Positions 1 to 5,007 of a stretch of DNA of 5,007 bases are shown in pieces. Source of the stretch: Palsa-504 sp003136255 (GTDB lineage: Bacteria > Actinomycetota > Actinomycetes > Streptosporangiales > Streptosporangiaceae); contig PLDT01000367.1 of the NCBI GenBank assembly GCA_003136255.1, positions 1 to 5,007 of the forward strand, in the 5' to 3' direction. Each line of letters starts with the position of its first letter. Position 1 is the stretch's first letter. Both the position numbers and the translations under genes were made by a program. The notes beneath the pieces were generated by a model, which did no database searches, had not been told where the DNA came from, and was given only the letters and a program-made list of their open reading frames with translations.

Positions 1-148
1 CGGATGTCCACGGGGCTGCCCGAAAGGCCATCCCCGTCCCGTACTCGCCGAGTGCCAGCTCCGCCAGTGCTGAGGTTCTTCGATATCATCGGCGTCCTGA
101 GGAGCCCGTTGTTCAACATTCACATCACCCGCTGAAACGGAACACGCC

Positions 149-580
149 ATGGCTGCGCTTATCACCGCCGCCGACCTCGGCATCGACACCAAAACCGACC
201 AGGGCCTATTCGACTGGCTGCTGGCCAGCATTCTTTTCGGGCGCCCCGTGCCGCAGCAGACCGCCGCCAGCGCATTCCGCAAGTTCAAAGAAGACGGCTG
301 GGACACCCCGGACCACTTCACCGCAGACGATAACCATCCGCTCTGGCACGAGCTGTGGGACGGCGACTATCACCGGATGAGCTCCGTCATGAGCGAGGAG
401 CTGCGCGACGTGATGCGCGCCCTCATCGCGGACTACGATGGCTCAGTCGCCAGGCTGGTGCGCACCGCCCGCACGCGAGATGAGGTCAGCCAGCAGCTGC
501 AGCGCTTCAAGGGGGTCGGACCCAAGACCGCCGAGATCTTCCTCCGCGAAGTCCCAGACACGCTCATCGGCACCGCCTGA
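149..580 (+). CDS. Small HhH (endonuclease III-like) DNA-binding protein, probably lacking the catalytic C-terminus
   Basis: This 143-aa protein is mostly helical and ends in a helix-hairpin-helix motif, FKGVGPKTAEIFLREV at residues 120-135. That motif matches the GVGRKTA hairpin of the endonuclease III/HhH-GPD superfamily, which binds DNA backbone and removes damaged bases. Lys126 sits where the catalytic lysine of Nth-type bifunctional glycosylases lies. The protein stops eight residues after the hairpin, so the downstream catalytic aspartate (VDTH in Nth) and the four-cysteine iron-sulphur loop are absent. Nth-type enzymes are usually about 200 aa or longer. The residues before the hairpin (about 18-119) plausibly form the usual helical domain. 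No continuation of the family is recognisable in the other frames after the stop. It may be a truncated relative or a non-catalytic DNA-binding member. The ATG at 149 has only a weak purine-rich stretch upstream (CGGAA). The gene appears to stand alone. Fold assignment is fairly secure; enzymatic activity is doubtful. Confidence 0.75.
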   Translation: MAALITAADLGIDTKTDQGLFDWLLASILFGRPVPQQTAASAFRKFKEDGWDTPDHFTADDNHPLWHELWDGDYHRMSSVMSEELRDVMRALIADYDGSVARLVRTARTRDEVSQQLQRFKGVGPKTAEIFLREVPDTLIGTA

Positions 581-619
581 ATCGCGACGAAGGCGTCGGC
601 CGGGCCGGGTACCGCCATT

Positions 620-646
620 CCTGCCCCGGTGCTCGCCGAGGGCAGG
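620..646 (+). terminator. Stem-loop downstream of the HhH gene, possible terminator
   Basis: A perfect 7-bp inverted repeat (CCTGCCC at 620-626, GGGCAGG at 640-646) can form a GC-rich hairpin with a 13-nt loop, and the loop can add a short inner GG/CC pairing. It lies about 40 nt after the stop codon at 580 and before the next coding remnant. No T-tract follows, so it is not a classical intrinsic terminator, although GC-rich actinobacterial genes often end in hairpins without one. Confidence 0.35.
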
Positions 647-801
647 CTGACGGCGGGTCGCGCCCCTATTGACACTGCTGTGCGGCGGAGGGACTATTCG
701 CTCGGGCCGGGACAAAATCTCGCCATTCCGAACAAGGCCGCACCTCACCCGGAGGTGTCGGGTACCACAGCCTGGTCACCCTGGATACCGGACTGAACAC
801 G

Positions 802-1611
802 TTGAATGCGGTGGCGGTGGACACGTCCTACGACGTGTTCGTCACCGACCTCCTCAACGATCAGGTGGTGGAGCTGCCGGGTGCGGCGCTTCCCCCCCGC
901 ATCCCGGGCCCGCCGAAAATCACCAGCGCGACGGCGGGTGACGGTACGGCCGCTGTCTCCTTCACCGCGTCGCAGTCCGACCTGAACTCCGCGAACCCGA
1001 TCACGGGCTACACGGTCACGGTCCGGCGGGGATTTAACGTAACCTCCGGACCGGCCGTCGAAACGGTTCCCGGTACCACCAGCCCGATCGACGTCACCGG
1101 GCTGACCAACGGCACTTACTACACCGTCACGGTCTACGCCAGCAACGCGGCGGGCAACGGGCCGGAGTCGGCGCCCGCGGTCGTTTTCCCGGACACCACG
1201 CCCGGCGCGCCGACCAACGTGACCGCGACCAACTCCTCGAACGGCACGAACACCGCCACCGTTGACGTCACGTTCACCCCACCCGCCAGCGACGGGGGCC
1301 TGCCGATCCGGAACTACACCGCGGTCTCCAGCCCCGGCGGCATCATCGGCACCTCCGGAAACGGCACCCCCAGCATCCAGGTCACCGGCCTGACGTACGG
1401 GACCAGCTACACCTTCACCGTCTACGCCACCAACGAGGACGGCAACGGCCCGGCCTCGGATCCGTCCAACGCGGTGACCCCGGTGCCGGTGCCGAGCCCG
1501 CCGCTGGTCCCCGGCGCCGCGGCCGTGGACATCGCCCCGCCACAGCCACCGTCAGCACCACCGCCACCCGACCTGGGGGCGGCGTATGTGTCGCCTGCCG
1601 CCCGCAGATGA
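802..1611 (+). CDS. NHL-repeat/fibronectin type III protein, 5' fragment of a broken gene
   Basis: In this frame residues 1-26 match the end of an NHL beta-propeller blade (AVAVDTSYDVFVTD...VVELP). FN3 domain 1 spans about 35-130 and FN3 domain 2 about 134-229; both carry the VTGL-x-x-G-T-x-Y-T-x-TV-x-A-x-N signature strand. A Pro/Ala-rich stretch (about 226-257) follows and reading ends at 1609-1611. Such modules make extracellular or cell-wall-associated proteins. The TTG at 802 is only the first usable start codon. The frame is open back to 673, and the NHL match already begins before 802 (LVTLDTGLNTLNAVAVD), yet no ATG, GTG or TTG occurs in that stretch and no signal peptide is present. 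A propeller normally has about six blades, so most of the N-terminus is missing. The third FN3 domain starts here (VPGAA at 236-240) but continues in another frame in the next entry. I infer a 5'-truncated, frameshifted gene. Confidence 0.6.
   Translation: MNAVAVDTSYDVFVTDLLNDQVVELPGAALPPRIPGPPKITSATAGDGTAAVSFTASQSDLNSANPITGYTVTVRRGFNVTSGPAVETVPGTTSPIDVTGLTNGTYYTVTVYASNAAGNGPESAPAVVFPDTTPGAPTNVTATNSSNGTNTATVDVTFTPPASDGGLPIRNYTAVSSPGGIIGTSGNGTPSIQVTGLTYGTSYTFTVYATNEDGNGPASDPSNAVTPVPVPSPPLVPGAAAVDIAPPQPPSAPPPPDLGAAYVSPAARR
1326..1345 (+). repeat. Copy 1 of a 20-bp direct repeat within FN3 domain 2
   Basis: The sequence CTCCAGCCCCGGCGGCATCA encodes SSPGGI (residues 176-181 of the upstream fragment) and recurs exactly at 1645-1664. 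It reflects internal duplication of FN3 domains and is a possible site of recombination between them. Confidence 0.8.
1586..1603 (+). other. Frameshift site joining the two FN3 fragments
   Basis: The upstream frame reads AAYVSPAARR and stops at 1609-1611, while the downstream frame reads LPPADDGGSAI. Skipping one C near 1595 gives a continuous AAYVS-LPPADDGG, the usual FN3 B/C-strand pattern also seen in domain 2 as VTFTPPASDGG. A net gain of one base (or a loss of two) is therefore the simplest explanation. No slippery heptamer for programmed frameshifting is visible. Confidence 0.55.
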
Positions 1612-2266
1612 CGGTGGCAGCGCCATCGTCTCCTACACCGTGACCTCCAGCCCCGGCGGCATCACCGCGACCGGGTCGTCGTGCCCGGTCCTGGTCACCG
1701 GGCTGACCGACGGCACCCCGTACACCTTCACGGTGACCGCGACCAACGCGGACGGCGGCACCAGCCAGCCCTCGCAGTCCACCACCAGGGTCATCCCGCG
1801 CGTCGCCCCTGGCGGCCCGGAGCCGGCCAACGACAACTTCGCCAACGCGCGGCCGATCAGCGGCGCCTCCGGATCGGTGAGCGGGACCAACATCGGCGCC
1901 ACGGTCGAGACGAACGAGCCGACCATCCAGGACAACCGCGGTGGCACGTCGGTTTGGTACAAGTGGGTCGTTCCCGCCACCGGCACGTACCAGTTCGACA
2001 CGTGCACCGCCAACCCGGGCGTGGCCGGGACAATCGGAGCGTTTACTGGCAACAGCGTCGGCAACCTGACCGAACTCCAGGACGGCCCCAGCCAATTCTC
2101 CTGCCCGGCTAACACGGACGGCTCCGGGGAGGCCGGCTCTACCATCATCATCAGCCCGATAGCAGGCCAGACGATCTACATCAAGTTCGACGGCTTCAAC
2201 CCGGATACCAACGCGAACCCACCGTATGTAGGAGTGTTCACCCTGGAGTGGAAGCAGATTTCCTGA
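1586..2266 (+). CDS. FN3 (partial) plus PPC-like beta-sandwich protein, 3' fragment of the same broken gene
   Basis: This 226-aa reading starts inside an FN3 domain: PPADDGGSAIVSYTVTSSPGG (residues 5-25), then VTGLTDGTPYTFTVTATNADG (37-57). The first strands of that domain lie in the frame of the preceding fragment, so the ATG at 1586 is an artefact of the frameshift and not a real start. Residues 80-226 form a C-terminal domain beginning ANDNFANARPISG, with GTNIGATVETNEP (100-112), SVWYKWVVPATGTYQFDT (122-139) and a closing GVFTLEW (216-222). This is the pattern of the prepeptidase C-terminal (PPC)-like domains found at the ends of secreted bacterial proteins. Two cysteines (140 and 173) could form a disulfide outside the cell. 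The two fragments overlap by 26 nt. A gene finder would report two proteins, but the domain order shows one original gene. Confidence 0.6.
   Translation: MCRLPPADDGGSAIVSYTVTSSPGGITATGSSCPVLVTGLTDGTPYTFTVTATNADGGTSQPSQSTTRVIPRVAPGGPEPANDNFANARPISGASGSVSGTNIGATVETNEPTIQDNRGGTSVWYKWVVPATGTYQFDTCTANPGVAGTIGAFTGNSVGNLTELQDGPSQFSCPANTDGSGEAGSTIIISPIAGQTIYIKFDGFNPDTNANPPYVGVFTLEWKQIS
1645..1664 (+). repeat. Copy 2 of the 20-bp direct repeat, within FN3 domain 3
   Basis: This copy is identical over 20 bp to the one at 1326-1345 and encodes SSPGGI in the downstream frame. The two copies are 319 bp apart, which is not a multiple of three. That independently shows the frameshift between the two fragments. 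Confidence 0.8.
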
Positions 2267-2379
2267 CGGCGGCCCGGCCAGCACAAGACGCCGGCCTCCG
2301 GGAACTGGAAGATAACTTCACGGAATCTACTTCCTTGGAAAGCTTACTAGCGGCCGGTAGCCGACGCGACTGCGGTATG

Positions 2380-2394
2380 CCGGTCAGGGACCGG
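2380..2394. terminator. Short perfect hairpin at the 3' end of the small minus-strand gene
   Basis: CCGGTC (2380-2385) and GACCGG (2389-2394) form a perfect 6-bp stem with a 3-nt loop. It spans the stop codon of the minus-strand gene (2384-2386), in the convergent spacer that separates it from the FN3/PPC gene ending at 2266. No T-tract lies on either side, so a terminator role is only suggested by position. I see no other convincing stem-loop in 2267-2383. Confidence 0.3.
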
Positions 2395-2677
2395 TGACCT
2401 TGTCGATCGGGGTGGTCGGCTCGTAGGGAATCGCGTCGAGGAAATCGCGCAAGCCCAGGCCGCGGTGCAGTCCGGCCTGGTTGTGCCGTTCGGCCAGGGA
2501 ATGAGCGAGCAGGACGCTCTCCTGGTCGGCGGAGGCCTCGGTGAACGGAGTGTCCCACGGCCCGTGCGTGCCGAGCCGCCTCAGCATGGCCAGCGGCAGC
2601 CATACGCCGTCCAGCGTGATGCCGTATTCCACGACCATCCGCTTCTCGATCTGGGCCGGCTCGCCGCCGCTCGTCAT
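2384..2677 (-). CDS. Small hypothetical protein (97 aa)
   Basis: I do not recognise this family. The protein is soluble, with no signal peptide or membrane segment. It carries a hydrophobic helix-like stretch (GVWLPLAMLRRLG), an acidic/Ala-rich segment (TEASADQESVLLAHSLAERHN) and the C-terminus IPYEPTTPIDKVTGP. Third codon positions are nearly all G or C, so it is very likely coding. I chose the ATG at 2675-2677 because GGGGAG lies 6 nt upstream. The frame stays open to an ATG at 2798-2800 (138 aa), but that extra part uses AT-rich codons (AAA AAT CTT GAA TTA) unlike the rest, carries an inverted repeat, and overlaps the end of the DUF5996 gene. ATGs at 2696-2698 and 2681-2683 are alternatives. 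It lies downstream of DUF5996 on the same strand, about 97 nt away with the short start, so either co-transcription or a separate promoter is possible. Confidence 0.6.
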   Translation of the reverse strand: MTSGGEPAQIEKRMVVEYGITLDGVWLPLAMLRRLGTHGPWDTPFTEASADQESVLLAHSLAERHNQAGLHRGLGLRDFLDAIPYEPTTPIDKVTGP

Positions 2678-2729
2678 GGCCATCTCCCCGGTCGGCATCA
2701 AAGCGCTGCTAGAGGCGTAACGCCACGGA

Positions 2730-2760
2730 CGTTCGGATAATTCAAGATTTTTGCCGAACG
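2730..2760. promoter_or_regulatory. AT-rich inverted repeat upstream of the small minus-strand gene (possible operator)
   Basis: CGTTCGG (2730-2736) and CCGAACG (2754-2760) are perfect 7-bp inverted arms around a 17-bp AT-rich core. The element lies between the DUF5996 stop (2775-2777) and the favoured start at 2677. On the minus strand a TTGAAT resembling a -35 element falls in the core, but I find no good matching -10. The spacing resembles a dimeric repressor operator. An RNA hairpin with a large loop is the alternative. Confidence 0.4.
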
Positions 2761-2774
2761 GGACGTGGCACTTG

Positions 2775-3695
2775 TCACCGGACCGGAGGTGGCGTGCCAT
2801 CCGCGGAGGCGGCCAGGGTCACGTCCCACTCGCACACGGCACAGGCCTGGCGGAAGACCGTGCGCGCGAACTGCAGGGCGGTCGCCCGCGGGTCAGCGGC
2901 CGATCGGACGTCGTCCCAGTCCAGGATGTACTCTCCCAGCACCGGATCCCAGTGGGCCGCAGGCGGGGACAGGGCCATGCTGCTGAAACCCTCGGCCGCC
3001 GGGAAGGCGTAGGCGTAGAACGCGGCCCGGCCGTAACGGGCATCGCCGGGCCACCAGCCGACGGCGACCTCCTGGGAGTCCATCGCGTTGCGCATGATGA
3101 AGTCATCGGATGGCGGGTCGGCCGGAACGCCCGAGTACAAGCTCACGGCCAGGTCGAACGAGCCCCACCAGGCGTGCACGGGCGACGAACGGCCGCGGTA
3201 CGGAGCGCGGAACGCGGCCAGGACCTGCGCGGCCTGGGTCGCCGCGGCGAAATAACGAGCGACCTCGTCCGGGTCATAGTGCGCGTGCTCGGTGTCCTGA
3301 TCCAGCGGCACGCTCCACGGGACTTCCTGCGGAGTCGGGTCGATCTGCACCGGTCCGCCGAGACGGCTGACCGCCGCCAGCACCTCCCGCGTCACGTCGC
3401 CGACCGGCCGGTTCGGGGTCAGGGCGATCTGGTCGGAAGGCCCGGCGCTATGCTCGACCAGCGCCTGATGGCGGTGCAGGTCGAGCGCCACGACCAGGGC
3501 GCCCGAGCCGTCGGGGGTGGGCAGCGGCGCTGTCTCCCAGCCGCGCGCGGTCAGGCGCAACGCCGCGTGCTGCAATTGAGGCTCAGGCGGCGCGAGCTTG
3601 ACCGCCAGTTTGCCGAGGACCTGGGTGTGCGCGTGCAGCGTGTCGCATGTCGCGCGCCAGTCTTCATACGAAGCCGCCGGCCATGCTGAGACCAT
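2775..3695 (-). CDS. DUF5996 family protein
   Basis: This 306-aa protein shows the hallmarks of the DUF5996 family, whose biochemical role is unknown. The N-terminus has W5, W13-R14 and TLHAHTQVLGK at 19-29. Further on are VTREVLAAVSRLGG (101-114), HAHYDPDEVARYF (137-149), the strongly conserved core SSPVHAWWGSFDLAVSLYSG (170-189), EVAVGWWPGD (209-218), AAFYAYAFP (224-232) and LGEYILDWDDVR (253-264). Length fits the family (about 300 aa), so the gene looks complete. It has no signal peptide or membrane segment and is probably cytoplasmic. The clustered Trp, His, Asp and Tyr residues suggest a binding or catalytic pocket, but that is inference. The ATG at 3693-3695 has no Shine-Dalgarno sequence; a promoter-like sequence sits so close upstream that the mRNA is probably leaderless. 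It is transcribed divergently from the membrane-protein gene and is followed on the same strand by a small hypothetical gene. Confidence 0.88.
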   Translation of the reverse strand: MVSAWPAASYEDWRATCDTLHAHTQVLGKLAVKLAPPEPQLQHAALRLTARGWETAPLPTPDGSGALVVALDLHRHQALVEHSAGPSDQIALTPNRPVGDVTREVLAAVSRLGGPVQIDPTPQEVPWSVPLDQDTEHAHYDPDEVARYFAAATQAAQVLAAFRAPYRGRSSPVHAWWGSFDLAVSLYSGVPADPPSDDFIMRNAMDSQEVAVGWWPGDARYGRAAFYAYAFPAAEGFSSMALSPPAAHWDPVLGEYILDWDDVRSAADPRATALQFARTVFRQACAVCEWDVTLAASADGTPPPVR

Positions 3696-3769
3696 GGCTG
3701 GCAGGCTATCGGGAGATGATCACGCGCTCAACCCGGCCCCGATAGGTTCGGTGACTTGGAGGAGAACCC
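3696..3769. promoter_or_regulatory. Divergent promoter region with an 8-bp inverted repeat
   Basis: The 74 bp between the two divergent starts contain CTATCGGG (3706-3713) and CCCGATAG (3738-3745), perfect inverted arms separated by 24 bp. On the minus strand TTGAGC (3726-3731), a 17-bp spacer and TAGCCT (3703-3708) form a sigma70-like promoter. Its -10 ends 7 nt before the DUF5996 ATG, as expected for a leaderless transcript. On the plus strand TAGGTT (3743-3748) fits the TANNNT -10 pattern, with no clear -35. Both -10-like elements overlap the repeat arms, so a regulator binding there could control both genes. Confidence 0.5.
3758..3764 (+). promoter_or_regulatory. Strong ribosome binding site for the membrane-protein gene
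   Basis: GGAGGAG lies 5 nt before the ATG at 3770, a near-ideal anti-Shine-Dalgarno match. It fixes that start in preference to the downstream GTG codons at residues 2-3 and the ATG at residue 4. Confidence 0.75.
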
Positions 3770-4891
3770 ATGGTGGTGATGCCTGCGGGGGCCCGCGTGG
3801 TGGCCGCGGTAATCGGCGGGCTGCTCGTGCTCACGTCCGTGCTCAGCGTGACCGGAACGCTGATCGTGTCCCGCTCGGTCAGCAGCCACCTGACGCGGTG
3901 GGTGGACAAGTCGGTCGACTGGGCCTATCAGCTGGTGTTGGCGCGGGTTTCCGAGTACCGCCGTCGCGACCGGATACTCGCCACCCAGGCGGCGACGATC
4001 TTGCTGGCCCAGCTGGCTACCTGGCTCCTCGTGGCCTACGTCGGGTTCACGCTCTTGTTGTGGCCGTTCGCCCACCGCGGCGTGGTGTCCGCCTTCATCG
4101 ACGCCGGGTCATCACTGTTCACCTTGGGCTTCGCGGTGCCCTCCGGGGCGGTGCCGGCCGTGATCGTGTTCCTGGCCGCCGCGGTCGGCCTAGTGATCAT
4201 CACCCTGCAGATCGCCTACCTGCCGACCCTGTATGCGGCGTTCAACCGCCGCGAGACCGAGGTGGCGCTGCTCAACGCCCGGGGCGGCATACCGGCCTGG
4301 GGCCCGGAGTTGCTGGCCCGCACCCACTACGGGCTGGGCGGCATTTCGACCCTGGACACGATGGGGGACCTGTATTCCCAGTGGGAACGCTGGGCCGCGG
4401 ATGTCGGCGAGAGCCATACCACCTACCTGGGGCTGGTCCGGTTCCGCTCACCGGGCGCGTTGTCGTCCTGGTCGACGTCGCTGCTGTCGGTGCTGGACTC
4501 GGCCGCGTTGTTTCTGACCCTGTCCCCCTCGGCCGCGCCGGTGGTACCAGCCCGGCTGTGCCTGCGCAGCGGGTTCCAGTGTTTCTACCGGATCGCCACG
4601 GCCATGGGCTTCGACGTTCCCTTTGAGGCCGACCCGGCCGCCGGGATCAGCCTGACCTACGAGGAGTTCCTCGACGCGGTGACCCGGATGCGCGAGGTCG
4701 ACTTCGCGATCGAACGTGATCCGGAGCAGGCCTGGCCGGAGTTCGTCGGATGGCGGGTCAACTACGAGCAGGCCGCCTACGCGGTGACCGCCGCCGTCTA
4801 CGCCGTGCCGGCCCTGTGGTCAGGTCCGCGTCGGCACCCCATCACACCCATCCCGCCCATCCGCCCGGGCGCCGGCCGCCCACCCAAGTAG
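3770..4891 (+). CDS. Integral membrane protein with a potassium-channel-like pore loop
   Basis: This 373-aa protein has three hydrophobic membrane segments: about 9-33, 73-99 and 127-152. A short re-entrant-like stretch, AFIDAGSSLFTLGFAVPSG (108-126), sits between the second and third. That order (helix, pore helix, T-x-G-F filter, helix) is the layout of two-helix ion channels; TLGF at 118-121 resembles the K+ filter TVGYG, but the second glycine is replaced by alanine. After the third segment comes a conserved-looking soluble part: LPTLYAAFNRRETEVALL (151-168), PAWGPELLAR (175-184), LYSQWERWAADVGESHTTY (201-219), LTYEEFLDAV (295-304) and AWPEFVGWRVNYE (321-333). The tail is Pro/Arg-rich (352-373). 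I recall similar uncharacterised proteins in actinomycetes, but no named function. The first segment could be a signal anchor. The start is set by a strong GGAGGAG site. It is divergent from DUF5996 and shares its control region. Membrane location is firm; channel activity is inferred. Confidence 0.85.
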   Translation: MVVMPAGARVVAAVIGGLLVLTSVLSVTGTLIVSRSVSSHLTRWVDKSVDWAYQLVLARVSEYRRRDRILATQAATILLAQLATWLLVAYVGFTLLLWPFAHRGVVSAFIDAGSSLFTLGFAVPSGAVPAVIVFLAAAVGLVIITLQIAYLPTLYAAFNRRETEVALLNARGGIPAWGPELLARTHYGLGGISTLDTMGDLYSQWERWAADVGESHTTYLGLVRFRSPGALSSWSTSLLSVLDSAALFLTLSPSAAPVVPARLCLRSGFQCFYRIATAMGFDVPFEADPAAGISLTYEEFLDAVTRMREVDFAIERDPEQAWPEFVGWRVNYEQAAYAVTAAVYAVPALWSGPRRHPITPIPPIRPGAGRPPK

Positions 4892-4954
4892 TCGGCCCGT
4901 TCCCACCACGTGCCACAGCAGCCGCAGGGATGGGGCCCCGAACAGCGGGACGCG

Positions 4955-5007
4955 TCAGCGCCGGGACATCGCCTCGTGCATGGACCTGACCGCGTCGAAG
5001 TCGGCCG
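4955..5007 (-). CDS. 3' end of an unidentified minus-strand gene (partial)
   Basis: Reading leftward from the window edge, 16 sense codons end in TGA (4955-4957) and encode ADFDAVRSMHEAMSRR. Every third codon position is G or C, as expected for a real gene in this genome. The stretch is too short to assign a family. The gene would be convergent with the membrane-protein gene, whose stop is at 4889-4891, leaving a 63-bp spacer with only a GGGGCCCC palindrome (4932-4939) and no clear terminator. Confidence 0.45.
   Translation of the reverse strand, partial: ADFDAVRSMHEAMSRR

Noticed and set aside
84..89. TATCAT as a -10 element for the HhH gene
   Set aside because: It fits TANNNT but has no -35 at a suitable spacing and would leave a leader of about 50 nt with no strong ribosome site. 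It could be chance.
1..135. Open reading on the plus strand (44 codons ending TGA at 133-135) and an open minus-strand reading from 119 to the window edge
   Set aside because: Neither shows a recognisable motif, a ribosome site or clear codon bias. In GC-rich DNA open frames of this length are common by chance. I see nothing supportable in 1-148.
1521..1580. Proline-rich CCN/CAC-rich stretch as a micro-repeat array
   Set aside because: The units are irregular. It is better explained as a Pro/Ala-rich linker or a degenerate first strand of FN3 domain 3.
1542..1583. A second frameshift in FN3 domain 3, because another frame reads TATVSTTATRPGGG here
   Set aside because: The spacing to the later SSPGGI motif does not match domain 2. 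A single one-base shift near 1595 explains the data more simply.
1415..2284. Long minus-strand open frame opposite the FN3/PPC gene
   Set aside because: The product is Arg/Gly/Ala/Val-rich without domains, typical of an antisense shadow. The plus strand has clear FN3 and PPC-like motifs.
2738..2740. Rare TTA leucine codon (residue 21 of the 138-aa reading) as a bldA-type control point
   Set aside because: The codon lies only in the upstream extension, which I judge non-coding from its composition and the better start at 2677.
2751..3689. Long plus-strand open frame opposite the DUF5996 gene
   Set aside because: It is Arg-rich and low in complexity, with no family resemblance. The minus strand carries unmistakable DUF5996 motifs.
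3598..4626. Long plus-strand open frame overlapping the membrane-protein gene in another frame
   Set aside because: It crosses the divergent promoter, runs opposite the DUF5996 start and is Gly/Arg/Pro-rich. The other frame has membrane segments and a strong ribosome site.

Overview
The window looks like chromosomal DNA from a high-GC actinobacterium. Base composition is strongly GC-rich, third codon positions in the real genes are nearly all G or C, and two of the proteins (a DUF5996 family member and a membrane protein of a family I associate with actinomycetes) fit that group. I cannot name a genus. No tRNA, rRNA, CRISPR array, transposase or phage gene is visible.

Layout, left to right. 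Positions 1-148 hold no gene I can support. A small helix-hairpin-helix DNA-glycosylase-like protein (149-580, +) follows, with a stem-loop about 40 nt after its stop. Positions about 673-2266 (+) hold the remains of a large modular secreted or surface protein: the last NHL beta-propeller blade, three fibronectin type III (FN3) domains and a C-terminal prepeptidase-like (PPC-type) beta-sandwich. It has no start codon or signal peptide in the right place, and its third FN3 domain is split by a frameshift near 1590-1603, so it reads as a decayed gene or as one with a sequencing error.

After a convergent spacer of 117 bp come two minus-strand genes. One is a small hypothetical gene whose most likely start is at 2677 rather than 2800. 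The other, upstream of it, is a DUF5996 gene (2775-3695). A 74-bp divergent intergenic region follows. It carries an 8-bp inverted repeat whose arms overlap -10-like sequences for both directions, and the minus-strand promoter would give a leaderless DUF5996 mRNA. The plus-strand gene (3770-4891) encodes a 373-aa integral membrane protein with a potassium-channel-like pore-loop motif and a long soluble C-terminal region. The window ends in what is probably the 3' end of a further minus-strand gene (4955-5007).

The functional links are weak. The shared 74-bp control region suggests that DUF5996 and the membrane protein may be co-regulated, and the small hypothetical gene may be read with DUF5996 or from its own promoter region, which contains an AT-rich inverted repeat. 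The most interesting points are the channel-like protein, the compact symmetric divergent promoter, and the broken NHL/FN3/PPC gene. I see no evidence for a complete novel multi-gene system.
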